Below, piece by piece: positions 44,862-52,763 of a stretch of DNA of 64,000 nt. Position 1 is the stretch's first letter, and each line of letters starts with the position of its first letter. The position numbers and the translations under genes are program-made. This stretch comes from an uncultured Isosphaeraceae bacterium (lineage in GTDB: Bacteria > Planctomycetota > Planctomycetia > Isosphaerales > Isosphaeraceae). The stretch spans positions 213,516-277,515 of the forward strand of contig CAMFLR010000011.1 of the NCBI GenBank assembly GCA_945957605.1, in the 5' to 3' direction. A model generated the notes under the pieces. The model did not search any database and had not been told where the DNA came from. It saw only the letters and a list, made by a program, of their open reading frames with translations.

Positions 44862-46484
44862 GTGAGGCCGACGAGCGCGGCAAGACGAGCCCGAGCGAGC
44901 ACATGGTTGGGGATGGCCCTGGCCTTCGGTGTGGTCGCGCCTGCGGGTGCCGCTCCTCCGGCGGACGACAACGCCGCCCCGGCCGTACAGGTCACTGAGC
45001 ACAACAGCCGGTCGTTCCGCATCCCGTTCAACATTGATCCCGAGCAGAAGGCCGAGATCAAGGAAATCGCCCTCATCGTTTCGGAAGACCAGGGGCAGAA
45101 GTGGACGCCGGTCGAGCGGGCCGCCCCCGACGCGCGGGCCATCGCCTTCAAGGCAACGCACGACGGCGAATACTGGTTCGCAGTGCAAACGGTGAGCAAG
45201 GACGGTCGGCTCTATCCGCCCAACTCCGCGACGATCGAACCGAAGATGCGCGTGAACGTCGATACGACTCCGCCGCGTCTCTCACTCGAAGCCCTTCCTC
45301 GCCGCGGCAGTGCGGTTTCGGTCCGATGGGAAGTACGCGACGAACGGCTCGACCGCAACTCGTTCGTGCTCGAATACAAGGCGGACGGCGATCGCGACTG
45401 GCGGCAAGTAAAAGTGAAGCCGCCGGTTGCACTGATCGGCGAACGCACGTGGGATCCAGGTACTGCCGGGGCGATCGTCGTGCGTGCCTCGATTTCCGAC
45501 CGCGCCAAGAATACAAAGGAAGCGACGATTGAGCTCGACGAGGGTTCGCCCAAGAACCCGAAGCTCGAACGTGGCGAGCAGACAGCCCTGAACGAACCAC
45601 CGCCGCTCGGCTCGTTCGCCTCGAACACGACGAACAGTCTTCCGCAATTCCCCAGCGACGTGAGCAACGATCCAGCTCCGCGCAACACTCCCACGGCGAA
45701 TAATCCGCCGATGGATAAGGGAGAGCTAAACCCCAATCCCTTTGAATCAGCGCCGCAAGCGAATGCACCCGAACCGCCAGCGCGTTCCGAAGCCCCCAAC
45801 GGAGGAGACCCTGCACTTCGACCGCAGTTGGTCGCCAGCCCCAAGTTCGGCCTTCAATACGAGGTTGAAGATGGGGGACCTTCCGGCCCCGCGGTCGTCG
45901 AATTGTGGATGACGCTCGACGGCGGCCGCACCTGGAGCCGTCGCGCGGTGGACGAAGATCGCAAGTCTCCGTTCAACGTCGACCTCGGTGGCGATGCAAC
46001 ATACGGCCTGACGTTGGTCGCCCGCTCGGCGTCGAATCTCGGCGATACTCCACCGGCCCCCGGCGATCGGCCACAGTATACGGTCGAGGTTGATTCGACG
46101 CCGCCCATGGTCAAACTCGGCCAGGTGCGTGTTGGATCCGGGGCCGATGCGGGCAAGATTCAGATTGTGTGGCAGGCGAGCGACCTCCATCTCGCAGCCA
46201 AACCGATCGTGATCTCGGTCCGTGCCGATGGCTCAAACACCTGGCAGCCGATCACGCGGGCGATCGAGAACACGGGCCGCTTCACATGGACCGTGCCGGC
46301 CACTGCTCCCCCGAAGTTTTTTGTGCGGGTCGACGCGATTGATTCGGTCGGCAATCGCAACTCCGACGAATCGCCGTCAAATAGCCCGGTGATGATCGAC
46401 CGCGCCCGGCCCAAGAGCCGCATTATCGGTCTCGATCCTTCGGCCCGAAACGCGTCGGGATCGAACTCGAACCAGTTCCGTTAA
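44862..46484 (+). CDS. secreted protein with Ig/fibronectin-like repeats
   Basis: The 540-residue protein begins at GTG 44862, with GGAGG 8 nt upstream. The signal peptide is ARASTWLGMALAFGVVAPAG, cut after GAA. Three beta-sandwich-like modules follow, each with a VDTTPP or VDSTPP junction (VNVDTTPPRLSLE, VEVDSTPPMVKLG), a pattern seen in bacterial Ig-like repeats. Between them is a Pro/Asn-rich linker. The first module has RNSFVLEYKADGDRDW and the second ELWMTLDGGRTWSRR. It probably binds other proteins or sugars at the cell surface. A TTG at 44820 would add 14 residues. The Xer gene follows by 15 nt and may share the transcript. Confidence 0.75.
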   Translation: MRPTSAARRARASTWLGMALAFGVVAPAGAAPPADDNAAPAVQVTEHNSRSFRIPFNIDPEQKAEIKEIALIVSEDQGQKWTPVERAAPDARAIAFKATHDGEYWFAVQTVSKDGRLYPPNSATIEPKMRVNVDTTPPRLSLEALPRRGSAVSVRWEVRDERLDRNSFVLEYKADGDRDWRQVKVKPPVALIGERTWDPGTAGAIVVRASISDRAKNTKEATIELDEGSPKNPKLERGEQTALNEPPPLGSFASNTTNSLPQFPSDVSNDPAPRNTPTANNPPMDKGELNPNPFESAPQANAPEPPARSEAPNGGDPALRPQLVASPKFGLQYEVEDGGPSGPAVVELWMTLDGGRTWSRRAVDEDRKSPFNVDLGGDATYGLTLVARSASNLGDTPPAPGDRPQYTVEVDSTPPMVKLGQVRVGSGADAGKIQIVWQASDLHLAAKPIVISVRADGSNTWQPITRAIENTGRFTWTVPATAPPKFFVRVDAIDSVGNRNSDESPSNSPVMIDRARPKSRIIGLDPSARNASGSNSNQFR

Positions 46485-46499
46485 TTGGCTGAACGCACG

Positions 46500-47429
46500 A
46501 TGCCCCAGCCTTCTTCCAACAGCGATCCGCTCGGTCCGTTTTTGCACTACCTGATGGCCGAGTGCGGAGTATCGCCCAACACGCTCGCAGCTTATCGCGC
46601 CGATACCGCGCGATTCATACGCTGGCGCAAGGCTCACGCGCCCGGCCCGCTTAGCAAGATCGACATCCAAACGCTCAGCGGATACGTCGATCATCTCCGC
46701 GGCGAAGGTCTTGCCGCGCCAAGCATCGGCCGGCATATCGCGAGCTTATCGACATTTTTTCGGTATTTGATCTACGATCAAAAGCTCAATGAGAATGTCG
46801 CAAAACTGCTTGTCGCGCCCACAGTCTGGGATCGGCTACCTAGTGTGATCAGCCCTGGCGCGATCGAGCGAATGCTCGAAACGCCAGACGCAACAACAAC
46901 ACTTGGCCGGCGAGATCGCGCAGCCCTCGAAACGCTGTATGCCACTGGTTGCCGAGCTTCTGAAGTTGCGGGACTGCGCCCGAAAGACGTCGACCTCGAG
47001 CGTGGCCTCGCCCGATGCGTTGGAAAGGGCGACAAGGAGCGCGTTGTACCGCTTGGCTCACGCGCTCGTGATGCACTTCGCATTTATCTCGAGCGCGACC
47101 GCCCTGCCCTTGTCGCGAAGCGACCGGAAACCGAAGAGGTTTTCGTCGGGCGATCGGGACGAGCGGTTTCGCGGATTGGTCTCTGGCGAATCGTTAAGAA
47201 GTATTCCGAGATCGCCGGTCTATCTGCGGAAATCAGCCCGCACACTTTCCGCCACAGTTTCGCGACGCATTTGCTCGCGGGCGGCGCTGACCTGCGCGTC
47301 GTGCAGGAGATGCTGGGACACGCGTCGATTGCTACAACTCAGATTTACACACAGGTCGAGCTAAGCCGTCTCAAGGAAGTGCACGCCCGATTTCACCCCC
47401 GAGGCCGACCATTGCCCAAGGCGGAATAG
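46500..47429 (+). CDS. XerC/XerD-type tyrosine recombinase
   Basis: The 309-residue protein has an N-terminal SAM-like core-binding domain (LMAECGVSPNTLAAYRADTA, then RHIASLSTFFRYLI). The catalytic domain has the Arg of ATGCRASEV (152), a Lys in the beta-hairpin (GKGDKER), HTFRHSFATHLL (His248, Arg251), LGHASIATTQIYT (His274, Tyr283). All six catalytic positions are intact. It should resolve chromosome dimers at dif with FtsK, acting at the septum. Which partner (XerC or XerD) cannot be told from sequence alone. The ATG at 46500 is preferred over an in-frame TTG at 46485. Confidence 0.93.
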   Translation: MPQPSSNSDPLGPFLHYLMAECGVSPNTLAAYRADTARFIRWRKAHAPGPLSKIDIQTLSGYVDHLRGEGLAAPSIGRHIASLSTFFRYLIYDQKLNENVAKLLVAPTVWDRLPSVISPGAIERMLETPDATTTLGRRDRAALETLYATGCRASEVAGLRPKDVDLERGLARCVGKGDKERVVPLGSRARDALRIYLERDRPALVAKRPETEEVFVGRSGRAVSRIGLWRIVKKYSEIAGLSAEISPHTFRHSFATHLLAGGADLRVVQEMLGHASIATTQIYTQVELSRLKEVHARFHPRGRPLPKAE

Positions 47430-47436
47430 TCGCTCG

Positions 47437-49797
47437 TCAGTTTTTCTGATTGGCCTGTTTTAGCAATTCCTCGATCGACGATTTCACTTTATCGGGCACT
47501 TTGTAACGAGTATTGGGCACTTTCTCAGCATCGTCTGCAAATTTCTGAGCTTTGAGCAACGTCGCGAGCGCTGCTTCTTTTTGGTTCGATTTCAGTTGCA
47601 ACCGCGCGAGCGTCACGTGCTCGATGGTCGAATAGCACGGGTATGCGGAAGTGAGGTCGTCGTTCTCTTCCGCGCCGCGGTTGGGCCCGACCACTGCAAG
47701 GTCGGCAAGAGCCTGGTTGATTTCGCGGGTCGCCAGTTCGAGATTGGGGCGCTCGCATTCACGCTCGGCGAGACTCGCGTGCACCTTGCTCCGTAGATAC
47801 ATCAGCCGGTAGTAGAAGAACTGCCGCTCGCCGCCACCCATCGCAATATTCAGCCTGATCGCCTCGTCGACATCAATAAGCGCCTGATCTTGTTTTTCCT
47901 GCACAAAAGCCATCAAGGCCGCGTCGTAGTAGTGCTCGGGCTTGTTTGGATCCAGTTCAATCATGCGCCGGAACAACGCCTCTGTCTGGCTGGCTCTGAG
48001 CAAGTTTTCCGCCCGATTGCGCACGGGCTTCGCTTGATAGAGGTTCGCCAGCGCGTTGGTCGCGATGAAACTTTCGGGATTGGCGCGGAGATAGTCTTCC
48101 AAAAACTTCTCGGCGCCTTCTTGCCGGATCAGTTGAGTGATTAGCTGATCCCCATCTGCTTTCTTGCCTTGTTGAAGCGCTGCGATCGCTGCACTCAGCA
48201 TCTCGTCCAGCGTCTTCGGTGTAGCGACCGCTGTTTGGTCCGTGCTGCTTACTCCCAGCACATTTCGCAGCACGTCCCGACCCGGTTTCGTTGCCAGACC
48301 GACGACCAGCAAGCAAACCGCGGCAATCGCCGCCCGCATGGAATTTCGAGTCGCCCAGTTCTTCGCTCGCTCGACACGCGACGGATTCTTTGCAAATCGA
48401 AGCGGCCGCCGGTTGAGAAAACGCTGCAAGTCCTCTGCAACTTCATCGCAAGTCTTGTAGCGCGATTCGAGCGACTCGGCGAGCATCTTCTGCACAATCG
48501 CGTCGAGTGCGTGCGGCACCGCAGGATTTTGCTTGCGTAGCGATGTGACCGGAATGTTCCGCCTGAGGAGCAGGTCATTGATGACGCGAGGAACTTCGCG
48601 GTTCAGGTCTGGCTTTTCGGTCGGCCGGAAGGTCAGCAACTCGCGAAGAATCAGGCCGAGTGAAAAGAGGTCGGCTGGAGCGCCGACGGTCGCCCAAAGC
48701 TTCGAATCCTGGAACGCGAGTAACTGCTCGCGCGCCATGTAAGGAAGCGTACCGCCGCGATGCGCCGCACGCGCCTGATCAGCGGGGTTATCCTGGTGCG
48801 AGAGATTGAAGTCGATCAATTGCGGGCCGCTGCGGCATGAAAGCAGCACGTTGTCGGGTTTCACATCGCGATGAAACACCCCGCGGCTATGCGCGTGGGC
48901 CAACGCCGACGCGAGTTTTAGCCCGATCCATGCGACGCCATCGCAGTACGGTCGCTTCGACGGGAAGCCCTTCCAGCCGTGCGATCGTTCTTCTTCTGAC
49001 CTCTGATCGGGATACGCGCGATACATCAACTCGCGAATCATCTGCGCCTTGCGTGGCGCCGGCCGATTATTCGTCGCACACTTCCACAGATGATTGACCA
49101 CCTGATCGAGCGTGAGCCCCGGCCGATAAGGCATCGAGAGGACGCGGAAGCCAGTCTTCTCGTCGACGAAACTTGTGTTGATCGGTACGATATGATCGTG
49201 GTCGAGATGTCCCATGATTGCGGATTCGTCACCGCGATCGTGGGTGATCTTGAGAACGACTTCCATGCCGCCCATCTGCTTTGCACGGGCGACGAATACG
49301 CGTGAAGCGCCGCCCGTCCCGAGAAGCTCGACGAGCGCGAACTCGCCGAACGCCTCGCCCTCGTTCGGAAACGGCGGCGATTTCGGCGGCGGAGTTTCGG
49401 CCTGGCTGAGGTGGCGATGAATCGCCAGTTGTGCGACCAGCGAGTGCTGCCAGGTGGAGTATCGCTTGCAGAACTCCGACGGCTCGATGTCTTCCTGGCT
49501 CTCTTTGCGTAGGCAGTATTCTTCGTAGATGATGCTCAGCGCACGGCCGTCGACGTCGGTCAGGTCGGGGAAGCGATCAAAATACTCACGCGCCGACGGT
49601 CTCAGTCCACGGTTGTAGCGCTGTTGCAGGTCGACGCGAACGAGTTCGGCCCGTCCGTACGCACGGTCTTCTTCGGGCAAACGAGCGATGAATCGATCGA
49701 GGCAGGGAACTTTCTGCCGCCATTCGCGTTCAAATTCGTCAACAAGATCGGTGATTGGATCACTCAACCCGGCGACCTCAAGCGAATGCACCAGCAT
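47437..49797 (-). CDS. membrane Ser/Thr protein kinase with C-terminal TPR region
   Basis: The 786-residue protein has an N-terminal helical part of about 150 residues seen in planctomycete kinases. The kinase domain has LLGTGGASRVFVA (159-170), VVLKI (Lys183), HRDVKPDN (309-316), DFN in place of DFG (329-331) and MAREQL in place of APE. The helix MRAAIAAVCLLVVGLAT (487-503) crosses the membrane. The outer part from about 540 has TPR-like units and coiled regions. A kinase directly after an ECF-like sigma gene (36 nt) is a planctomycete pattern, suggesting signalling across the membrane to that sigma factor. The DFN and APE changes may affect activity. Confidence 0.88.
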   Translation of the reverse strand: MLVHSLEVAGLSDPITDLVDEFEREWRQKVPCLDRFIARLPEEDRAYGRAELVRVDLQQRYNRGLRPSAREYFDRFPDLTDVDGRALSIIYEEYCLRKESQEDIEPSEFCKRYSTWQHSLVAQLAIHRHLSQAETPPPKSPPFPNEGEAFGEFALVELLGTGGASRVFVARAKQMGGMEVVLKITHDRGDESAIMGHLDHDHIVPINTSFVDEKTGFRVLSMPYRPGLTLDQVVNHLWKCATNNRPAPRKAQMIRELMYRAYPDQRSEEERSHGWKGFPSKRPYCDGVAWIGLKLASALAHAHSRGVFHRDVKPDNVLLSCRSGPQLIDFNLSHQDNPADQARAAHRGGTLPYMAREQLLAFQDSKLWATVGAPADLFSLGLILRELLTFRPTEKPDLNREVPRVINDLLLRRNIPVTSLRKQNPAVPHALDAIVQKMLAESLESRYKTCDEVAEDLQRFLNRRPLRFAKNPSRVERAKNWATRNSMRAAIAAVCLLVVGLATKPGRDVLRNVLGVSSTDQTAVATPKTLDEMLSAAIAALQQGKKADGDQLITQLIRQEGAEKFLEDYLRANPESFIATNALANLYQAKPVRNRAENLLRASQTEALFRRMIELDPNKPEHYYDAALMAFVQEKQDQALIDVDEAIRLNIAMGGGERQFFYYRLMYLRSKVHASLAERECERPNLELATREINQALADLAVVGPNRGAEENDDLTSAYPCYSTIEHVTLARLQLKSNQKEAALATLLKAQKFADDAEKVPNTRYKVPDKVKSSIEELLKQANQKN

Positions 49798-49833
49798 CGT
49801 GCTGCCTCGGGGGTGTGCTCGACTCGCGTCGGT

Positions 49834-50427
49834 CTAGTTATCGTAGGTCTGGCGCAGGCGACGGAGAAAACGCTGGATCTTCTGGACCGAGAGCCCGCCC
49901 TCGACCGCGATTTCTTTGACCTCGTAATTCTCAACCCGGCGCCTGATGATGAACTTCTCCTCATCATCAAGGGTCTCGTGATTGAGAATCTTGTCTTCAG
50001 TCTCTTTCGCGACCGCAACCTGGCTCGGTGTCGGCTCGTTCGACGGGAGCTTGAACTCGAACTCCTCGTCGCGGCCGTACATCGGCTGTTCGCGCGTCAT
50101 GTCGCGCTTGAGCGCGTTTCGGCGGCGATACTCGTCGTTGACGAGGTCGGACGCGACACTGATCAGGAAGTTTTGTACTTCCTCGATCGAGTCGAACTTG
50201 TATTCGCGCACTTTGAGCGCGAGCTGGAGCATCACCAGGTTGGCGATATCGCTCGAGTCGACGATGCGTCGAACGCGACTACCCAGTTTGCGGCCGACGT
50301 AGCGCCGAACCTTGGGGAAGCATTGATAAAACAGCGAGGTCCAGGCTGCCTGATCCCCCGCCTGGGCGCGCAAAAAGAGACTATTTGGACCGTCTGTTTG
50401 AGCTTCTTCCGACGCTGAGCACTGCAC
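49834..50427 (-). CDS. ECF-like sigma factor paired with a TPR kinase
   Basis: The 197-residue protein has a sigma region 2 (WTSLFYQCFPKVRRYVGRKL, SSDIANLVMLQLA, SIEEVQNFLISVASDLVNDE) and a region 4 (DDEEKFIIRRRVENYEVKEI, LSVQKIQRFLRRLRQTY). It lacks regions 1 and 3. It would direct RNA polymerase to a dedicated promoter set, possibly controlled by the downstream kinase. I prefer GTG 50427 because GGGAGG lies 6 nt upstream. An ATG at 50535 would add 36 residues of unlikely sequence. The preferred start's ribosome site is inside a hairpin (50434-50455). Confidence 0.85.
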   Translation of the reverse strand: MQCSASEEAQTDGPNSLFLRAQAGDQAAWTSLFYQCFPKVRRYVGRKLGSRVRRIVDSSDIANLVMLQLALKVREYKFDSIEEVQNFLISVASDLVNDEYRRRNALKRDMTREQPMYGRDEEFEFKLPSNEPTPSQVAVAKETEDKILNHETLDDEEKFIIRRRVENYEVKEIAVEGGLSVQKIQRFLRRLRQTYDN

Positions 50428-50782
50428 TGCGCACCTCCCACTGCATGGTGGGAGGGAGGGCACGCGATGTCCAAGGGCGACCGGTGATCCACATCGATCG
50501 GAGTCGACGCAATACCTCCCCCACACGCCGTTCATTTTAGCAGCGTGCGGTGCGTCGATAAAGCGATCACTTACCCCATTCCATGAGGTTTCCTTAATCG
50601 CTCCTCATTTACGTTGCGTTTAGTTCTCTTTTCGGTGGAGTGTTCCCAAAAATGAACGTCGCGCAAAAATCTGCGGCCACTCGCGAGCCCGAACTAGCCA
50701 TTAACCCAACGGAGTGGCGCGATCTGCTGTCTGTTTCCGTTATAGAGAGTAACGAAACCGGGCGCATGATTGCGACACGGCA
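50428..50782. other. 5' region of the sigma-kinase operon
   Basis: The 355 bases between the sigma start and the 3' end of a small gene contain the hairpin at 50434-50455 and an AT-rich stretch near 50580-50640 that is a likely promoter zone. I see no gene here and cannot place the promoter exactly. Confidence 0.5.
50434..50455 (-). promoter_or_regulatory. hairpin that covers the sigma-gene ribosome-binding site
   Basis: On the minus strand CCTCCCAC, a CATGCA loop and GTGGGAGG form a perfect 8-bp stem. GGGAGG in the right arm is the ribosome site for GTG 50427. When folded it would block initiation. This is inferred from sequence only. Confidence 0.5.
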
Positions 50783-51112
50783 TTAGCTGGTGAGTGTGCT
50801 ATTCGACGCGGTATTCGACGACGCAACCACTGCGGGGGTCGTGCTCGACGTGCCGGAGGGCGACGAAGTGGTGATCGGCATGCCGTCGGGACCAGTCAGA
50901 CCGCTTGTGGCCGCAGGGGGATTGGAGGAAGTACCGGAGGGCGACGAAGTGGTGATCGGCATGCCGTCGGGACCAGTCAGAGTCGACGTTTCGGTCGGCG
51001 GCGGGGCAGGAGCGTCAACAGGAGCGATCGCGCCCATGTTGGTGATGTCGCTCAGGACGATGCGGGACATGAGGCTGTCGACGGTCGGCTGGAAGCGGCG
51101 GCTTCGTCGCAT
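50783..51112 (-). CDS. small planctomycete protein with LEPR-like N-terminus and duplicated repeat
   Basis: The protein starts MRRSRRFQPTVDSLMSRIVL. This resembles the N-terminal motif of two surface proteins at the right end of the window (LDWLEGRMVLS, LEGLEDRKLLYS). The 109 residues have a Pro/Thr-rich middle and two copies of GPDGMPITTSSPSGTSS encoded by a 48-bp perfect direct repeat. GGAG lies near the ATG. The repeat and low complexity suggest an unstructured, perhaps exported protein; no signal peptide is obvious. Function unknown. Confidence 0.6.
   Translation of the reverse strand: MRRSRRFQPTVDSLMSRIVLSDITNMGAIAPVDAPAPPPTETSTLTGPDGMPITTSSPSGTSSNPPAATSGLTGPDGMPITTSSPSGTSSTTPAVVASSNTASNSTLTS
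50853..50981. repeat. direct repeat within a coding region
   Basis: Copies of 48 identical bases lie at 50853-50900 and 50934-50981, a period of 81 bases (27 codons). They keep the reading frame and probably arose by a recent in-frame duplication. Confidence 0.9.
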
Positions 51113-51265
51113 GAAAATCGCTCCGTGATCAGAATATCTTGGGTGAGAGTGTGTTAAAATCGCTAGTCGTTGGCGCACCCCGAGCGCTTCCAGGCAACCC
51201 AAGGGGGAATTGCCGGGTTTCACAGCGGCTCGGATTTTCGTTCTGAGTTCGCTTGCCGACGAAAC

Positions 51266-51871
51266 TCAGTTCATGCTGAATGAGGGAAGATCGATGCCAG
51301 CCGGAATCACCAACCCGGGAAGAAGGTTGGTCGTTCGCGGCGTCGGGTACAGTCCTTCAGGCAAAAACGCGCGACAGGCCTCCTGATAGAGGGGGCAGGC
51401 CCGATGCTGACGTTCCGCGCCTGGTCGCATGCGTTCCGCGAGGTCATCCAGACCTGCGTTGCAAGCGACAATGTAGCGCCCCAGTGGGCTCATCTTGGCC
51501 CCAGATTCCGCCAGCACGGTTCGAACCTCGTGCCCTTTGCGAATCTGCCGCTGGGCGTAGCGGATTTCACTTCGTAGTTCGGAGCGAAGTTGAGCGATGA
51601 TCCGCATCACTTCGCGACGGTATCGTGCAAACGAACCGGCCTGAGTCAACTCGCCCCAGGGATCGCTCCAGGGGTTGAGCGGCTGGCTCGCAACGAACAA
51701 TTCGGGGTCGATCGGAATCTCAGGATGATTCCGCTGCAGAGTAAGGAGACCCGCTGCTGCCGACTCCCACACTCCAAAGCTCATACGGGCTGCGACGAAG
51801 TCCGGATTCCTAAGGCCATACGCAACTTGAATCCGATAAGCGAGTTGCGCGATGATTTCCTGCGATACCAT
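51266..51871 (-). CDS. conserved-looking soluble protein of unknown function
   Basis: The 201-residue protein starts MVSQEIIAQLAYRIQVAYGL and has GVWESAAAGLLTLQRNHPEI, a helical basic middle (RYRREVMRIIAQLRSELRSE) and a C-terminal CPLYQEACRAFLPEG. It has no signal peptide or membrane helix. I do not recognise a family. In-frame GTGs at 51880 and 51886 are alternative starts. Codon use looks like that of neighbouring genes and there are no stops over 600 nt, so it is probably real. Confidence 0.55.
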   Translation of the reverse strand: MVSQEIIAQLAYRIQVAYGLRNPDFVAARMSFGVWESAAAGLLTLQRNHPEIPIDPELFVASQPLNPWSDPWGELTQAGSFARYRREVMRIIAQLRSELRSEIRYAQRQIRKGHEVRTVLAESGAKMSPLGRYIVACNAGLDDLAERMRPGAERQHRACPLYQEACRAFLPEGLYPTPRTTNLLPGLVIPAGIDLPSFSMN

Positions 51872-52269
51872 CGTTAACACGTGCACCTCGTCGAAGCAGA
51901 CGATACGTGAGTAGTAGATGACTCAGACAGGCACACTTGCACCTTATCGAAGCCGCGTCTGGATCAGGGACCGCAAAGCGTCGGCGGCAACGTCACACTT
52001 TTTTGAGTTTTTTTCCGATTTCTACAAAACCGCTTTTTCGAGACGGCCGCGCAGCATGGCGACACCATCCACTGACAGAACGCATCATCACGCGTTGCTT
52101 GTCGTCAACTTTCACAATTCGCCCAATGAAAAACTGGACCGAACGGATACACGTCGCTAGAATCCGACCAGTGCCAGACCATCGAGACGACGGCCGTCTC
52201 AACCTGCCTAAAAACTGGCATCTGCTCTCGCGTTCCGCTGCTCTTGTATTTCCATTTGGGTGACTAAGA
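51872..52269. other. intergenic region before the XRE-type gene
   Basis: The 398 bases have two short ORFs with no domain or coding bias. A T-rich run (TTTTTTGAGTTTTTTT) lies near 52000. I see no terminator stem beside it. The region must hold promoters for the divergent neighbours. Confidence 0.45.
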
Positions 52270-52536
52270 ATGACCTCACCGGCACATCGGTCCGACTGGC
52301 AAACCCTGCGCTTTGATCTGGCACGCCGCGTGCGCGAAATCCGTGAAGATCTCTACGGCGAAAACGGCGGTCCGTTGCTCGCAAGTGCCCTCGGTATCCC
52401 CTTTCGCACCTTTCTGAACTACGAAGACGGCTGCACCATCCCAGCCGAGTCGATCCTTCGATTCATCGAAACCACCAACGCCAATCCGCGTTGGTTGCTC
52501 ACCGGCGTCGGCGAAAAATACCGCGACCCATCCTGA
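52270..52536 (+). CDS. small XRE-type helix-turn-helix protein
   Basis: The 88-residue protein is mostly one HTH domain: [39 protein letters not shown], then [35 protein letters not shown] fits the recognition helix of Cro/CI-like domains, and [13 protein letters not shown] is a common end of such proteins. It probably represses or modulates nearby promoters as a dimer. No partner gene, such as a toxin, is next to it. The start is ATG 52270. Confidence 0.8.
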   Translation: MTSPAHRSDWQTLRFDLARRVREIREDLYGENGGPLLASALGIPFRTFLNYEDGCTIPAESILRFIETTNANPRWLLTGVGEKYRDPS

Positions 52537-52541
52537 GTTCA

Positions 52542-52572
52542 ACTGACCGGTCAGTCATATTACTGATCGGTC
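52542..52572. promoter_or_regulatory. paired palindromic sites resembling TetR operators
   Basis: ACTGACCGGTCAGT (52542-52555) is a perfect 14-bp palindrome and ACTGATCGGTC (52562-52572) repeats its left part. The two start 20 bp apart, about two helical turns. They lie between convergent genes, an unusual place for an operator. Confidence 0.4.
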
Positions 52573-52667
52573 GCGATTACCGCCGGCACATCCTTTACCA
52601 TTGTCTCGACTTAACATCGGCAAATGGCGGGGACACCGCGCGAAAAAGTATCAGAATCTGCGCCGAA

Positions 52668-52684
52668 TTGTCACTCAATGACAA
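52668..52684. promoter_or_regulatory. short inverted repeat TTGTCA-N5-TGACAA
   Basis: This 17-bp dyad with 6-bp arms lies 130 bp after the XRE-type gene. Its size suits an XRE repressor dimer, but that link is inference only. Confidence 0.3.
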
Positions 52685-52763
52685 GTTAATGTGCGAATTA
52701 TTCCTACCTGTCAACAAACCGAGACACGACGGCGAACACATGCTCGCCACACCTCGTGGGCGG

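Noticed and set aside
50853..50981. Possible CRISPR-like repeat
   Set aside because: There are only two copies, the spacing keeps the reading frame, and both lie inside a coding gene with no cas genes nearby.
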